Source: Gerris lacustris
Lineage: Eukaryota; Arthropoda; Insecta; Hemiptera; Gerridae
NCBI GenBank assembly: GCA_951217055.1
Contig: OX578277.1
Location: forward strand, 56,777,673-56,841,672
Length of the DNA stretch: 64,000 nt
Direction: 5' to 3'
The notes beneath the pieces were generated by a model. The model saw only the letters and a program-made list of their open reading frames with translations. It had not been told where the DNA came from and did no database searches. Positions within the stretch are counted from its first letter, which is position 1; each line of letters begins with the position of its first letter. This document shows positions 23,636 through 34,130 of the stretch, in pieces. The translations under genes and the position numbers were made by a program.

Positions 23636-24209
23636 TAGTACATTACGCGTCGAGTGCGGAAAGTAGCATTTTGCATGCGAGTGTGGAGTTTGCACCCGAG
23701 CGATAGCGAGGGTGGTAAAACCACACGAGCAATGCAAAATGCCGTTTTCGCACGAGTTGCGTACCGTACTTTATCTACGATTGTTAGATTTAAATAATAA
23801 ATACAGAAAGAAATAAACTTCCAGTATACAAGTTCGTATTTCTCTTTTGATAAAGATAACATTAATTCATTAGTTGTATTTTGTGCCGAATTATTTCGGG
23901 AGGCGTATTATTCTCCTCATATTCGTCATAATCATTTAAATCACTCATTGATTTTCACAAAAAACTCGATATAAAAGTTACTTTTATTAAACAAACAGCA
24001 AATTAGTCTTGTTAAATGTAAACAAACTCTCTAATCGTGCGTAAAGCAGAAGAATTCCTCTTCTTTACCGCACTAGTGTGGTAAAGAAGAGGAATTCTTC
24101 AGAACTATGAGACGCGCATGCGCAATGAATACAAGTGCGTAAAGAATCACTTTTTACGCATCTAAACAGAGATATAATGTTTATATTTCGTATCAATCGT
24201 AGATAAATA
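23636..24209 (+). repeat. Composite hairpin repeat, copy 1
   Basis: Two joined palindromic modules. Module A (23637-23771) begins GTACATTACGCG, ends CGTACCGTAC and folds on itself (GCATTTTGCATGCGAGTGTGG against CCACACGAGCAATGCAAAATGC). Module B (23771-24209) is bounded by TTTATCTACGATTG and its inverse CAATCGTAGATAAA. It contains a 52-bp palindrome at 24049-24100 and a GCGCATGCGC element near 24114. Same arrangement at 40066-40643 and inverted at 39219-39620. Confidence 0.75.
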
Positions 24210-26340
24210 TATTTATAGCCTAACTTATTATTATTTTTTATTTTTTTATTTTTATATCTATTTTATTTTTTTGATACGTTTACTCTTAAATCATGATCCA
24301 GCACACTTACAAAGCAGTTTAAAAAATAAAAAGTCAGCGTTATTCCAAACTTGTTCTCCTCTATTATATTATTTTATTTTTATCCTATGTGTATGTTTCA
24401 CTGGAACTTTTTATCTGCCAATCCGATACATAACATATAAAAAAGCTATTTTTCGAATTAAATTCTTATTGCAGGAAGAAGTGCATTTTATATTCTGAAA
24501 TAAGTAATATTTTTCCTCTCTAACTATATCTTACTTATTCTATTTACTAGATGGCACTACCGTTCTATGCTTCATAATGGCATTAGTCCAATATAACTGT
24601 TACGACTTAAAATTCTTAACATTAAGATTTATGAAACATATATTAGTATATCAGTAGTATCAGTACATATCATAATCTCTAAAGTTGTATCTTATTTCAA
24701 GGTTCAATTAATTTTCTCCCTCTTACCCATTCTCATACATACACTTCTTCATCGTATGCAACCTATGTATCTATATATAGTTTCTATAGCAAGAGTATAT
24801 TTCAAGATATATTCTAAACCCAGACACTCTCTAACCAATACATGGTAGCACTGAGAAAACTTAATTAAATTTGCTAGTTACTTATCATAAAGTAGATTTA
24901 TATTGACCTAAGCATAAATTGTCAGTTGCGAATTGCTTCCTTAAGTAGTATTGATGTTAACCGTGCCTAAACAATAAATAGTTTCCACTGCACTTGGTAG
25001 ACGCTGAATTTGAGGGATTTGAAGAGGTGATATAACTGTACTGAACTGAATGCAGTTGACAGTTAATCAATCAAGGGGAGTACTGGGACACAGAAATCCA
25101 ACCGAAGATGGCTAACAGTGAATATTTGCCTGTTCTATTATTCAACCCAACATAATTACACTGGCTGTGATTATCGGTTGTAGCATTGACACATTCGCTG
25201 AAGTAGGACGCTTGTTCATCTGACAACGAAGATTAATTGTAACAATCATCAACCACTTGTTATAAATACGAGTACATATCATATCAAAAATGTATTAAAG
25301 AAGTTATACATATTTATTCAGAAACGAGGCATAACCATAAGAAGTAAAGAAAAATCCTGCGATAGTATTATCTATATTGAAAGTTACAAGCAAATGTAAA
25401 AAAACAAATTTCTTCCAATTAGTGTGGCCCATAACTTCCTATCTACTCGTCCTCACACGAGTAGAAATAAATTATAATGGTATTTTAAAACAATTAAGTC
25501 ATCAGGAAGCAATGAGCACAGACTGTTGAAATTAATATGGATAAACATCTTCGTAGGTTGCCGATTTAAATAAATTTCGTGCAGATCGGAGCGTAAAAGA
25601 AACAGAAAAAATAAATCAAACTCAATCGAAAATAAATGGATGTTAAGTAATTTTAAAAATACCAAATACATCGAGCATAAACTATGTAGTTTGGGTTAAC
25701 GACCACAAAAAAAAATCTGGTAATAACAATAAAAGAAAAGGCTCTAATGACTCCAAAAAAAGTCGTTAAAAAAATTTAAAATATCGTTTATTAAAACAGG
25801 ATATTTCCACTATTTTATTCATTTTTTTTTTTACAGAAATGTGATAACTTTATAATCATAATTTCTTGAAAGAATAACTTCGCTTTTAGCGACATTCAAT
25901 CATTAGCTTGTGATAAAATATCGATTTAATCATTCCGTGAAGAACGAATTGCATGATGCCAAATACAAGGTATAAATATTGCTATAACTTTTATTTTTTA
26001 CACCCAAGAGATTTCCAAGCTCTGACGTCAAACATTACATAGTTGAAGATTAAAAACAAAAAAACACACAAAAATAATCTAAACATTGATTTTTTACAAC
26101 GAGTATGAAAAATGAATTGAGGTTTTTAAGCATGCAGTTTGGTTATTTTAATTGTTTTCTTCTTGTAGTCTTAATATGCATATACCCTCACGTTTATTTT
26201 TATTGTTACATACATACATATATAACACACACATTATATGGTAATATATACATGAATGAATGCCTTTATTGGTTAATGCAGTGACCTGTGACAGAGTTAA
26301 TTAAAGTTTTATCTAGAAATGTTAAACCAAATCACCTTAT
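24210..26340. other. No gene seen
   Basis: About 2.1 kb AT-rich sequence without domain-bearing frames. A short fragment near 25420-25445 (CCAATTAGTGTGGCCCATAAC) resembles the end of the GAAGCTATGTG family in inverse orientation. Confidence 0.4.
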
Positions 26341-26347
26341 GCTGAGG

Positions 26348-26454
<107 letters not shown>

Positions 26455-26515
26455 AATATATATTTAGCGTGTAATATTGGGATTATTCTAACGTTTCGCG
26501 CAGGGAAAAGTTTGT

Positions 26516-26645
26516 ATCTGGCTTAGCTTAGTTGGTAGAGCACCACACTGGAAATATGGAGGCCCGTGGTTCAAATCCCGGAGCTGGAGCATATTTTTCT
26601 CTATTTCTGTCTCCCGTAGTTTAAATTGTTTGAATTATATGTCGC
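26516..26645 (+). repeat. tRNA-derived SINE copy
   Basis: A tRNA-like head (GGCTTAGCTTAGTTGGTAGA as box A region; GTGGTTCAAATCCCGG as box B) is followed by a TGGAGCATATTTTTCTC...TCTGTCTCCCGT body. The same head and body occur inverted at 54405-54606 and 54755-54915, so this is a SINE family and not a functional tRNA. The acceptor stem does not close. Confidence 0.7.
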
Positions 26646-26665
26646 TTCCCGAAGGATGAGTTTTC

Positions 26666-26830
<165 letters not shown>

Positions 26831-26884
26831 CTTCTTCTCTGCGTCGACTACCAGGGTCATTGGCAGGTATACTAAGTTTATTTT

Positions 26885-28105
26885 TTAAATTTTGTTATAT
26901 ATATCTAATTTTTTAATGAATTGTTTAATATTTTGTTTTCCAGCCTTGCTCTTAAACTCTTCTATTCCATTTTCTATGCTGCATTCTCTTCTTTCCTGTC
27001 TATACTCATCACAATCTAGAAGATTATGTATTGTGAGTCTCTCAGTACATTTGTAGCACCTTGGGTGACTTTTTCCGTCCATTATATACCCATGAGTCAG
27101 GAGGGTGTGACCACAGGCAACTATGTCAGCTCTTTCATTTCCTGTGATACCAGCATGTCCTGGGACCCAGAGGAAAACTATATTTTTACCGGTGGTGAGA
27201 CCGTGATTAATTTTCTCTACCAACTTACCAGACAATCTTCTGTAAATGCATTTTTGGATGCAGTTAGAGCACTTTTTGAGTCGGAGCAAATAAGCCAATT
27301 CGACCCGTCTTCTTCTACTGCGTATTTAACTGCGAATATTAAAACCCATAGTTCGGCGGTATACACTGATGCTGCTTCTGGTAACTTCCACCTTTTTGTT
27401 TGTCCGTCTGTCGGCAGTGCGAAACCTACTCCGTTCTCTAGCTTAGAACCATCTGTATATATACATTTGTACCCCTTGTATCTTTCTAGCCTCTCCAGTA
27501 AAAGTGTCTGATATATCTCCAGTGAAGTCACATCTTTAAGATATTTTTTTAGGGAGAAATCTATTTTAGCTTTTAATGTTTTCCATGGAGGGATTCTGGA
27601 TGCTGAAAATTTAACTAGTCCCGGGAGCTCGAGATTTCTTTCGGCTATCAATTCTTCTGCTCTTATTCCGAGGGGACGGGTTCTTGTAGGTATCCATCTA
27701 TAGGTCTCCCTTATTTCTCTGGTTCGTACCTCTTTGTGTAGGAAGTGATCAGGAGACATCCTCAGCTTCTCGCTATATCTTAACAGCAGTTCCTCTCTTC
27801 TAAATGTTAATGGTGGTACACAAGCGACGTGGTATAGGAAACAGGTTGGTGTTGTTCTTACAAGCCTGTAGCCAGCCGGATTCCTTGGTTAAATACCGGT
27901 TCTAACTTTTTCATTAGGGATGGTCTTGATGAAGCATATACTTGAGCTCCGTATTCAAATTTAGTCCTTATCAGAGCACAGAGGGCTTTAATTATCACTT
28001 CTTGTTTAGCTCCATACCTCTGGCTAGACATTACCTTTAATATATTTATCGTCTCTTTCGCCGATTCTACTAAGCTGTTTATGTGCTGATGCCAACGTAG
28101 TGCTC
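26885..28105 (-). pseudogene. Jockey-type RT thumb + RNase H, frameshifted
   Basis: At 28100-27870 the minus strand encodes RT-thumb residues such as ALRWHQHINSLVESA and IRTKFEYGAQVYASS. A frame change near 27870 leads to the linker and RNase H domain. The RNase H has IYTDGSK (first catalytic Asp), TAELW (Glu) and ICSDSKSAL (Asp). After another frame change near 27220-27300 come FLWVPGHAGITGNERAD and a C-terminal CYKC...HNLLDC zinc-like motif. Intact relatives encode this as the end of ORF2, copying LINE RNA at the target site. Here at least two frame breaks and the missing RT palm mean no function. Confidence 0.85.
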
Positions 28106-28113
28106 TATATATA
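28106..28113. repeat. TATATATA target site, left side
   Basis: TATATATA directly precedes the LTR start and is repeated after the other LTR at 34390-34397. The exact duplicated length (4 to 8 bp) cannot be told because the site is itself repetitive. Confidence 0.8.
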
Positions 28114-28357
28114 AGTTAACTTTAAGAATCACAAGATTAACTTTTTAAAAAAGGTTTTATTTTAATTTACAAGTTACTTTCTTCTTTTGATAAATTTAAG
28201 TCAACAATTGATTTTACAACAAACATATAGTATTACCTGGAATGTAGTTGGAGCCACGAGAACATAGACTGGAGCCACGGCGGCATTACAACAGTTATAT
28301 ACCCTATTAAGTGCTGAGGTGGAAAAGGAGGATTCAGCAGGAATCACTCTTGTAACT
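28114..28357 (-). repeat. Errantivirus 3' LTR
   Basis: The 244-bp LTR is identical to 34146-34389 except at 28285 (A here, T at 34317 on the plus strand). On the element's strand it begins AGTTACAAGAG and ends GTTAACT, and carries an AATAAA polyadenylation signal at 28161-28156. Confidence 0.95.
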
Positions 28358-28368
28358 CTTCCATCCTT
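28358..28368 (-). other. Polypurine tract
   Basis: AAGGATGGAAG on the minus strand lies immediately upstream of the 3' LTR and overlaps the last bases of the env stop codon. This is the position and composition expected of the plus-strand DNA primer. Confidence 0.75.
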
Positions 28369-29896
28369 AGAGTGGTGCATCCCCTGGGAGGTTGATCCTG
28401 GGAGGTGGTGAAGGTGGCTGTTGAGAGGGTACCTTGATGGGAAAGAGGATAGGACGCCATGTCCTGTAATGAAGTGCCACAAGGCCCGCAATGAATAATA
28501 ATATGATGTACAAAAGTCCTGTCCAAGTACTGGGTAGGTGGACCGGGAAGGGTTCCTTCTCAAATGAGAATGCAGGAATAGAGATATCTTTCAGCTGTAA
28601 AGATTTTAAGTTTATAGTGACATTTGGGGTCTGTAGAGACGTAAGGGCGAGCTTTAGGTCCGGAAGGAGGATGGGTTGACCATGTGAGGACGTCTTGTAG
28701 GCCAGTAGGGTGTTCTTGTAGAGTATCTGTTTGGAAGCCTGCTGGATGAGGTAGATACCTTGAAGAGACTTGGTCTCGGTTCTTCCGGTGGTCCGAATTT
28801 GGATTTCGTCTGGAGACGTAAAGATGGCGAGATATTGATTAATCTCTGGTACATACTGGAGGCTGTTATTGGTTATAAGTAGATTTACGTAATGACAGCC
28901 GTCAGTGATACCCTTTGTAATTATATTGGACTCACATGTTGTTTGGTGAGGTGCAACGAGCTCCTTTGAACATTGGTAGTCTCCAAGCTTCGAACAGATT
29001 CCTATTAGAGGCTTGAACATATTATCGCTTGACTTCAATAAATACTTTGATTCAGGCACTATAGTTACGTATTTAGAATTATACTTACTAGGAATAGCTA
29101 AAAGATAATATAACTCAAAACTTGTTCTTAAATTTAATGGGATGTTTAAAAAGAAAATTATTTTATTATTTCTTATTTTACAGCTTACATCTATGATGGA
29201 TTCAAAAGCAAATATGTTTTCATATTTGATACTAAATGGTAGTTCACCAGGTAAATGGTGTTGGGAGATTTTTATTAACTCTTGATAAAGGTCGTGAGAT
29301 TTTATAATACTTGGATGAAGGGTTTTTAGCTTACAAAAAGTTACAGAATTTTCTATATCTTGGACAACATTTAAGATTTCATTGTATATTATATGAATTT
29401 GATTAAGTAGATCTTTAGTTATTAATATATCGGTATTACTAGCTCCTAATCTAACATTATCACTTATCTGAACTAATTTAGATTTTAATTCATAAGTATT
29501 TTCTTGAATATCCTTAATTGTATCGTTATAATTTATCATTAATTGTTTATTAAAAGAATATTGGCTGGCAATCTGTCCGGCTAAATTGTTTTCATTAGTT
29601 TGAATGTGGTCTAAGATTTTGTTATATTTTTCTTCATCGTTTGCATCTAAATTTCCCGTGATCGCTTTGAGGATGGTTCCCAAACCATTGATCAAGGCTC
29701 TTTTTTGTTTTAAGGGCGTTGAGTGAACATTTATATTGTTAAACTTATCTCTAATTATACTTCGTGTATAGTTAATAATCCTACAATAGTTCTCGGTTTC
29801 TTTTAAATATTTATCATTATGTTTAATACGTTCTAAAATCTTAAAGTACTGCATATTAATTTTAAAAGTAGAGGTTCCAGGTGGTAGTAGTGTCAA
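28367..29896 (-). CDS. env: Errantivirus envelope fusion protein
   Basis: Open frame of 509 codons encoding an insect retrovirus envelope protein, the family related to baculovirus F fusion proteins. Visible features are a basic furin-type site KQKR (residues 63-66) followed by a small-residue, hydrophobic stretch fitting a fusion peptide. A long helical region and a cysteine-containing ectodomain come next. A membrane segment (about 460-477, LYIILLFIAGLVAL) precedes a proline-rich cytoplasmic tail. The listed start is a TTG and the first ATG is residue 15. No signal peptide is visible at the N-terminus and a stop lies only a few codons upstream, so expression from a spliced RNA that supplies the leader is likely. 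The frame is uninterrupted and ends at the polypurine tract. Confidence 0.85.
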   Translation of the reverse strand: MTLLPPGTSTFKINMQYFKILERIKHNDKYLKETENYCRIINYTRSIIRDKFNNINVHSTPLKQKRALINGLGTILKAITGNLDANDEEKYNKILDHIQTNENNLAGQIASQYSFNKQLMINYNDTIKDIQENTYELKSKLVQISDNVRLGASNTDILITKDLLNQIHIIYNEILNVVQDIENSVTFCKLKTLHPSIIKSHDLYQELIKISQHHLPGELPFSIKYENIFAFESIIDVSCKIRNNKIIFFLNIPLNLRTSFELYYLLAIPSKYNSKYVTIVPESKYLLKSSDNMFKPLIGICSKLGDYQCSKELVAPHQTTCESNIITKGITDGCHYVNLLITNNSLQYVPEINQYLAIFTSPDEIQIRTTGRTETKSLQGIYLIQQASKQILYKNTLLAYKTSSHGQPILLPDLKLALTSLQTPNVTINLKSLQLKDISIPAFSFEKEPFPVHLPSTWTGLLYIILLFIAGLVALHYRTWRPILFPIKVPSQQPPSPPPRINLPGDAPL

Positions 29897-30157
29897 TATG
29901 TCATATTATAATATGACAGTCAGGCATCAATGTCGCAGAAATAATTTGTATAGATTGTATTAGAAATTTATTATAAATGTTGCTACTTTAAATATAAAGT
30001 GAACTAAATGATTATCTTGTGCGCATTATTACAACAAGTAGTGCATTAGCGTATGGTGAGTTGCTTGCAGTTTCGCTTCCCCGAGTTTTACTATAGATTA
30101 TAATATTTGGTTACTTAGAGTTACTACTTTAGAGTTACTATAAATAGGTTATATCCT
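29897..30157 (-). other. pol-env spacer
   Basis: About 260 nt of AT-rich sequence between the pol stop and the env frame, containing a palindromic TGTCATATTATAATATGACA at 29899-29918. A splice acceptor for env mRNA would be expected here, but I cannot single one out. Confidence 0.5.
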
Positions 30158-32626
30158 TTATGTCGTCTCCGGCGACATACGCGAGGGACCTGGAACATTA
30201 TCGCTAGTTTTAATATTTTTTCTTGGTCTTCTTATATTAGAGAGGTGTATTTTTTCTTTAGTATTAGGGTAAGTGGGTTGAATTAATGCTGTTTTCCTCT
30301 CTTTATTTACCGCTTTAATAGTCTCTTTCTTATGTTTCTTCTTTGTTTTACTTTGTTTTTGCTTATTTGCTACAAATACGGTCTCAGGAATGGTTGGGAT
30401 AACTTCTCTGGTTTCATTTAGTTTTCCTATAACCTGTTCTTTTCTATTTCTGCTAATTTCGTTAACGTGCTTATACAGTAGCTTTGATTTTTCTTTATGC
30501 TTAGCTATGTAATCGGAGACCAGCTGTTTATCTAAGTCTAGACTGAAAGGTGACGTCGCGTCCATATGTCCTGAGACAATCTTGAATGGGGTCAGCTTAG
30601 TCAGCGAATGTATTGTTTTGTCGTACGCTATAAGAGCATAGAGGACTTTAACTTCTGTCGGATCATCTTTGTATTCTTTCTGGTTTTGTAATAACCTAAT
30701 GTTTTCGATTAAGGTTGAATGAAAACGCTCTGCATTGCCATTGGAATCTGGGTGTTGCGAACTTATGAAATGTACATCTATTTTATGTAGAGCTAATAAT
30801 TCTTTCACCAGAGCATTGTTAATTTCCAAGCCGTTATCACTAATTATTTGTTGGGGTATTCCGTGATGACTAAAATATTTTATTAAACTGTTTACCACTT
30901 CTAATCCTTGAGCTGCTTTTAGATGGTAGCATTGGGCGTATTTTGAAAAGGAGTCTATTATTGTTAGGAATTTAAGTTTATCTAAAGTTACGGTATCTAT
31001 GTGGACTATTTGGAAGGGCTTTATAGCGGTGGGCGTGACATTGTATTCTATTCTTAACGGCCTTCGTTCATATTTGGTGGTTAAACAAATATCGCACTTA
31101 TTAATGAAGTTTTGAATAGTTTTTCTTTGATTGGGCCAATAATAGAGGCGTTTGATTCGCTGTTCGGTCTCATCAATTCCGCGATGGTTAGTTTTACCGG
31201 TATGATATCGATCGATAATTTCTTGTTGCTCCGATTCGTCTTCTACATCAATTAGTTTTTTGTTATATTTTACCATGTTAATTTCGGAGTCTTTGAAATG
31301 AGTTAGAACAGTGGCTGCGAATTTCTCGTAACTGTCGTTTTCGAAATATACACAGTATCTAATTCGGGGTACTATGAAAGATTTGACAAAGTTTATGAGA
31401 TCGTTATCAAAGTTGTTTTTGGACAATTGAACTATGAATCGCTGTTTGTTTTGGAACAGATCTATTGTTTTAACTTCGGCGGGGCTGTGTTCCACTTCGG
31501 ATATAAAAACCTGATATGCGCCAGTATTTACCGGTGCTTCTAATATTGGTATATTAACTACTGTATTCCCTTCCTGATTGGAATGAACGGTTGCATCGTC
31601 TGATTCGTCATAATTTGGGCATTCCTCGGAGTGAACAATTAAAGAGACATTATCCCCGTCTGGTTCATTTAGATCAGGATTTTTGGAATAAAAATCATTT
31701 ACTAAGTCCCTAATAACGTCGTCTGGGTCTTCTACGTTTTCTTCCTGTACCATATTGATTTCAATTCTGGACAGTGCGTCAGCGTTAGTGTTTTGGGAAC
31801 ATTTCTTGGAGTACTTTTTGTGAGTGCGAATTCTTGATAAATTAAGTTTAACATTTTCATGGTTAAAGTGGTGTAGATTAGGTTCTGTTATTTTAAAATT
31901 AGATGTTTCTTTTAATATGGAAGGGTTTAAAATATTCAATTTTTGTGGATGTTCGGATAAATTTCGTATGACACAATATGCTTCATGATTAGTGACGGTT
32001 ACAACACCTTCGGGTATATTTAAATTTTCAAATTTTATATTGGGAAGGTGAGCATCTCCATCTTTTATGTTTCCTACTTTAAACTTTATTATTTGTCCCG
32101 TATTAGGTGGTATTAATATTTCTTTTGCTTCATTATTTTTCGAGTTATAACTATGGCGTTTATTTGATTCACGTTTGATTTCATTACTGTCATTGTTATT
32201 ATATTTACTACTGTTTCTATAACTAATAGGGATAGCGCAATTAGGGGTAATCAAATGATCGTTTATTAAATCTATATGAGCTCCTATCAATTTTAAATTA
32301 TCTAGACCAATAAGTCCGTCGAAGAAAGTGTGGAAATTAAATATATGAAATTTTAGCATTAAATTTTTGATTTTAAAAATATCTGAGCATGGGATTTTAG
32401 TACTATATTTTTGAGTAGAAGTGCCGTGGGCTGAGGTGATTTGGCAAGGGTCGTGCATGATAAGTTTAGGGAAATATTTGTTTGCTGTTTCTTCAGTTAT
32501 GAACGATTTTGAACTTCCCGTATCTATTAGAAATTTAAGGTCTGTTTGAGGGAATTTTATAAAAGGTAATGAACTTTTTTGATTTGATAAACTCATTAGT
32601 TCGAATTTTCCGAGGCTTTTACGCAT
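30158..32626 (-). CDS. pol: Errantivirus Pol lacking reverse transcriptase
   Basis: Continuous 822-codon frame. The aspartic protease has LIDTGSS (Asp35). The linker ends near residue 268. A short piece of the RNase H C-terminal tail (NADALSRI, 281-288) follows directly. The integrase has zinc-binding H475, H481, C511 and C514, and a catalytic D544, D597, E633 triad with the D(35)E spacing. The palm with its YxDD-type motif and most of RNase H are absent. Family Pol proteins carry roughly 450-500 residues there, so an in-frame deletion near 31820 is inferred. Expression depends on -1 frameshifting from gag at 32632-32626. Integrase appears intact; reverse transcription would require another copy. 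Confidence 0.88.
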   Translation of the reverse strand: MRKSLGKFELMSLSNQKSSLPFIKFPQTDLKFLIDTGSSKSFITEETANKYFPKLIMHDPCQITSAHGTSTQKYSTKIPCSDIFKIKNLMLKFHIFNFHTFFDGLIGLDNLKLIGAHIDLINDHLITPNCAIPISYRNSSKYNNNDSNEIKRESNKRHSYNSKNNEAKEILIPPNTGQIIKFKVGNIKDGDAHLPNIKFENLNIPEGVVTVTNHEAYCVIRNLSEHPQKLNILNPSILKETSNFKITEPNLHHFNHENVKLNLSRIRTHKKYSKKCSQNTNADALSRIEINMVQEENVEDPDDVIRDLVNDFYSKNPDLNEPDGDNVSLIVHSEECPNYDESDDATVHSNQEGNTVVNIPILEAPVNTGAYQVFISEVEHSPAEVKTIDLFQNKQRFIVQLSKNNFDNDLINFVKSFIVPRIRYCVYFENDSYEKFAATVLTHFKDSEINMVKYNKKLIDVEDESEQQEIIDRYHTGKTNHRGIDETEQRIKRLYYWPNQRKTIQNFINKCDICLTTKYERRPLRIEYNVTPTAIKPFQIVHIDTVTLDKLKFLTIIDSFSKYAQCYHLKAAQGLEVVNSLIKYFSHHGIPQQIISDNGLEINNALVKELLALHKIDVHFISSQHPDSNGNAERFHSTLIENIRLLQNQKEYKDDPTEVKVLYALIAYDKTIHSLTKLTPFKIVSGHMDATSPFSLDLDKQLVSDYIAKHKEKSKLLYKHVNEISRNRKEQVIGKLNETREVIPTIPETVFVANKQKQSKTKKKHKKETIKAVNKERKTALIQPTYPNTKEKIHLSNIRRPRKNIKTSDNVPGPSRMSPETT
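31800..31840 (-). other. In-frame deletion junction in pol (RT/RNase H missing)
   Basis: The conserved protease-RT linker is joined straight to the lysine-rich end of the RNase H/tether region. No stop or frame change occurs across the join. The exact break and lost length need an intact relative for comparison. Confidence 0.75.
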
Positions 32627-33567
32627 AAAAAATTATTCGCGTTATCAATTAAAAGTTCACCATTATATAAGTTATCGTCAGGGTTGTATTCGTAATCACA
32701 TTCCGGATCGTCGTCAATGTCTTCTGGCATTTGATCTTCTAAATTATGAATTTGATTATTTTGATACATGGGCTTATTTAAATTTGTTCTAGGATTAGTA
32801 GTATTGTTTGTAGATATAGACATAGGGGTAGGTGTGTAATTATTATTTGGCTGGTATCGTTTGTCTGTATAGTTATTTGAGGTTGTGGGAGGTTTATTGA
32901 GAGGTTTATTAAAAGGGGGTTTATATTGGTTGTATTGTTGTTTCGGTGGTTGCATTCTGTTAGCTGGTTTTGGTTGTTTGGGAAATTGTTCAGCGTTTTG
33001 TAGTTCAGTGTAAAACTGAAAATCATTTGTTAACATATTTAGGGCACTGCTAAGATTTTCAGGGTTTTTAGTCCTCATCAAAGAGCCAATTGGTTCTCTT
33101 AGACCTCTTAACAGGACACGTAAAGCATTTTTTCGAGCGAATTGACAAAGAATTTCGGCTTCTGAGCTGACTGCAAAATTTCTCCAGTAACTGATTTGGA
33201 GAGTTAATAAATTTTGTATTCTATCGTAAAATTGAAAAGGGGATTCATTTTGCCTCTGCTTAAGAGCGGAAATTTCTATATTAAGGGTGTAGCCATCCCT
33301 TCTATCATTAAAACTATTCAATAAAGTTGTTTTTAAATCCTGCCAGGATATTACATTGGCATTGTTTATAGTTTCGGCTGCTTTGCCTTTAATTTTTGAC
33401 ATTATGCCGTACATTAGATATTTATTCTGGAAATCGGCAGGGTTTTGGGTATTATAAAATCTATTTACTAGCTCCTCGGCTATCTCTAAAAATCTTGGGA
33501 GAAGTGAAGCTTCTCCATTGAATTCTGGAACCATTTCCAAGAATTCTTTCTTCAAAGTTTCTGTCAT
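32596..33567 (-). CDS. gag: Errantivirus Gag
   Basis: A 323-codon frame starting with ATG at 33567. Residues about 1-200 have the alpha-helical capsid-like organisation of insect gypsy Gags (for example ISWQDLKTTLLNSF, FQFYDRIQNLL, RVLLRGLREPIGSLM). The remainder is rich in Asn, Pro and Gln and ends with an acidic patch (EDIDDDPECDYEYNPDD). No CCHC zinc knuckle is present, which is usual for this group. It forms the particle that packages element RNA. The 3' end overlaps pol by 31 nt in the -1 frame, with the slippery site inside the overlap. No frame breaks. Confidence 0.85.
   Translation of the reverse strand: MTETLKKEFLEMVPEFNGEASLLPRFLEIAEELVNRFYNTQNPADFQNKYLMYGIMSKIKGKAAETINNANVISWQDLKTTLLNSFNDRRDGYTLNIEISALKQRQNESPFQFYDRIQNLLTLQISYWRNFAVSSEAEILCQFARKNALRVLLRGLREPIGSLMRTKNPENLSSALNMLTNDFQFYTELQNAEQFPKQPKPANRMQPPKQQYNQYKPPFNKPLNKPPTTSNNYTDKRYQPNNNYTPTPMSISTNNTTNPRTNLNKPMYQNNQIHNLEDQMPEDIDDDPECDYEYNPDDNLYNGELLIDNANNFLCVKASENSN
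32626..32632 (-). promoter_or_regulatory. -1 ribosomal frameshift site T TTT TTA
   Basis: On the minus strand T TTT TTA is positioned in the gag frame as N NNT TTT TTA, the canonical X XXY YYZ arrangement. Slipping back one base makes the next codon start at 32626, exactly the pol frame. Confidence 0.85.
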
Positions 33568-34130
33568 CTTTATGAGGTATAAATTTACTTTGAGAAATAG
33601 AAAGAAAAAAAATATATTATTTAAGTTTTAAGATTATTTAAAAAATGTTTTGTTTAATTAATTATTTTAGTAATAAATTATTTTAAATAGTTGGCAAACT
33701 TAGTATAATTTATTATAAATTATATAAACTTGATAATTGTATCAAATATGAATTTAAAAATTATTTTAATAATACTTGATAATTCGATCAAAGCGTTAAT
33801 TAGAATAATAAGGGTTTTAACGAGTGATTTGACTCGATACTTGATAATTGAATCAAAGTATTTAATTGTAAGTTATTTTTGAAATATTTGATAATTTGAT
33901 CAAAGTATTTTAAAAACAACTAAGTTTTTAACGAGTAATATGACTCAGACCAATAAAGAGAAATTTGTACTTACAGAAGGGCGAAAATCCAATTCATTTG
34001 GGTTCCACAGGTAAATCCACTTATTTCCTTCTGGGTTATGCACAACACTTTATGGTTCTTCTTGGACAGTCAGTTAATTTGTTAAAACAAAACGGAATCT
34101 AACTTAGATTATATTATTACCGCTGACTGT
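33568..34130 (-). other. Errantivirus leader (5' UTR)
   Basis: Between the primer site and gag. Contains several repeats of TTGATAATT(G/C)(A/G)ATCAAAG (near 33733, 33774, 33840 and 33889) alternating with ACGAGTNATNTGACTC (33818, 33933). This is an ordered, probably regulatory array of a kind known in errantivirus leaders (for example the insulator-like repeats of gypsy). Function here is inferred. Confidence 0.5.

Noticed and set aside
23332..23862. 176-codon minus-strand frame
   Set aside because: Produced by reading through a (TA)n array and a hairpin repeat.
26516..26590. Possible genuine tRNA gene
   Set aside because: Box A and box B are present but the acceptor stem does not pair, and the same head occurs with a conserved SINE body elsewhere.
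27026..27511. 161-codon plus-strand frame
   Set aside because: Antisense shadow of the minus-strand RNase H region, whose motifs are clear.
28201..28563. 120-codon minus-strand frame across the 3' LTR
   Set aside because: Out-of-frame shadow of env running into the LTR.
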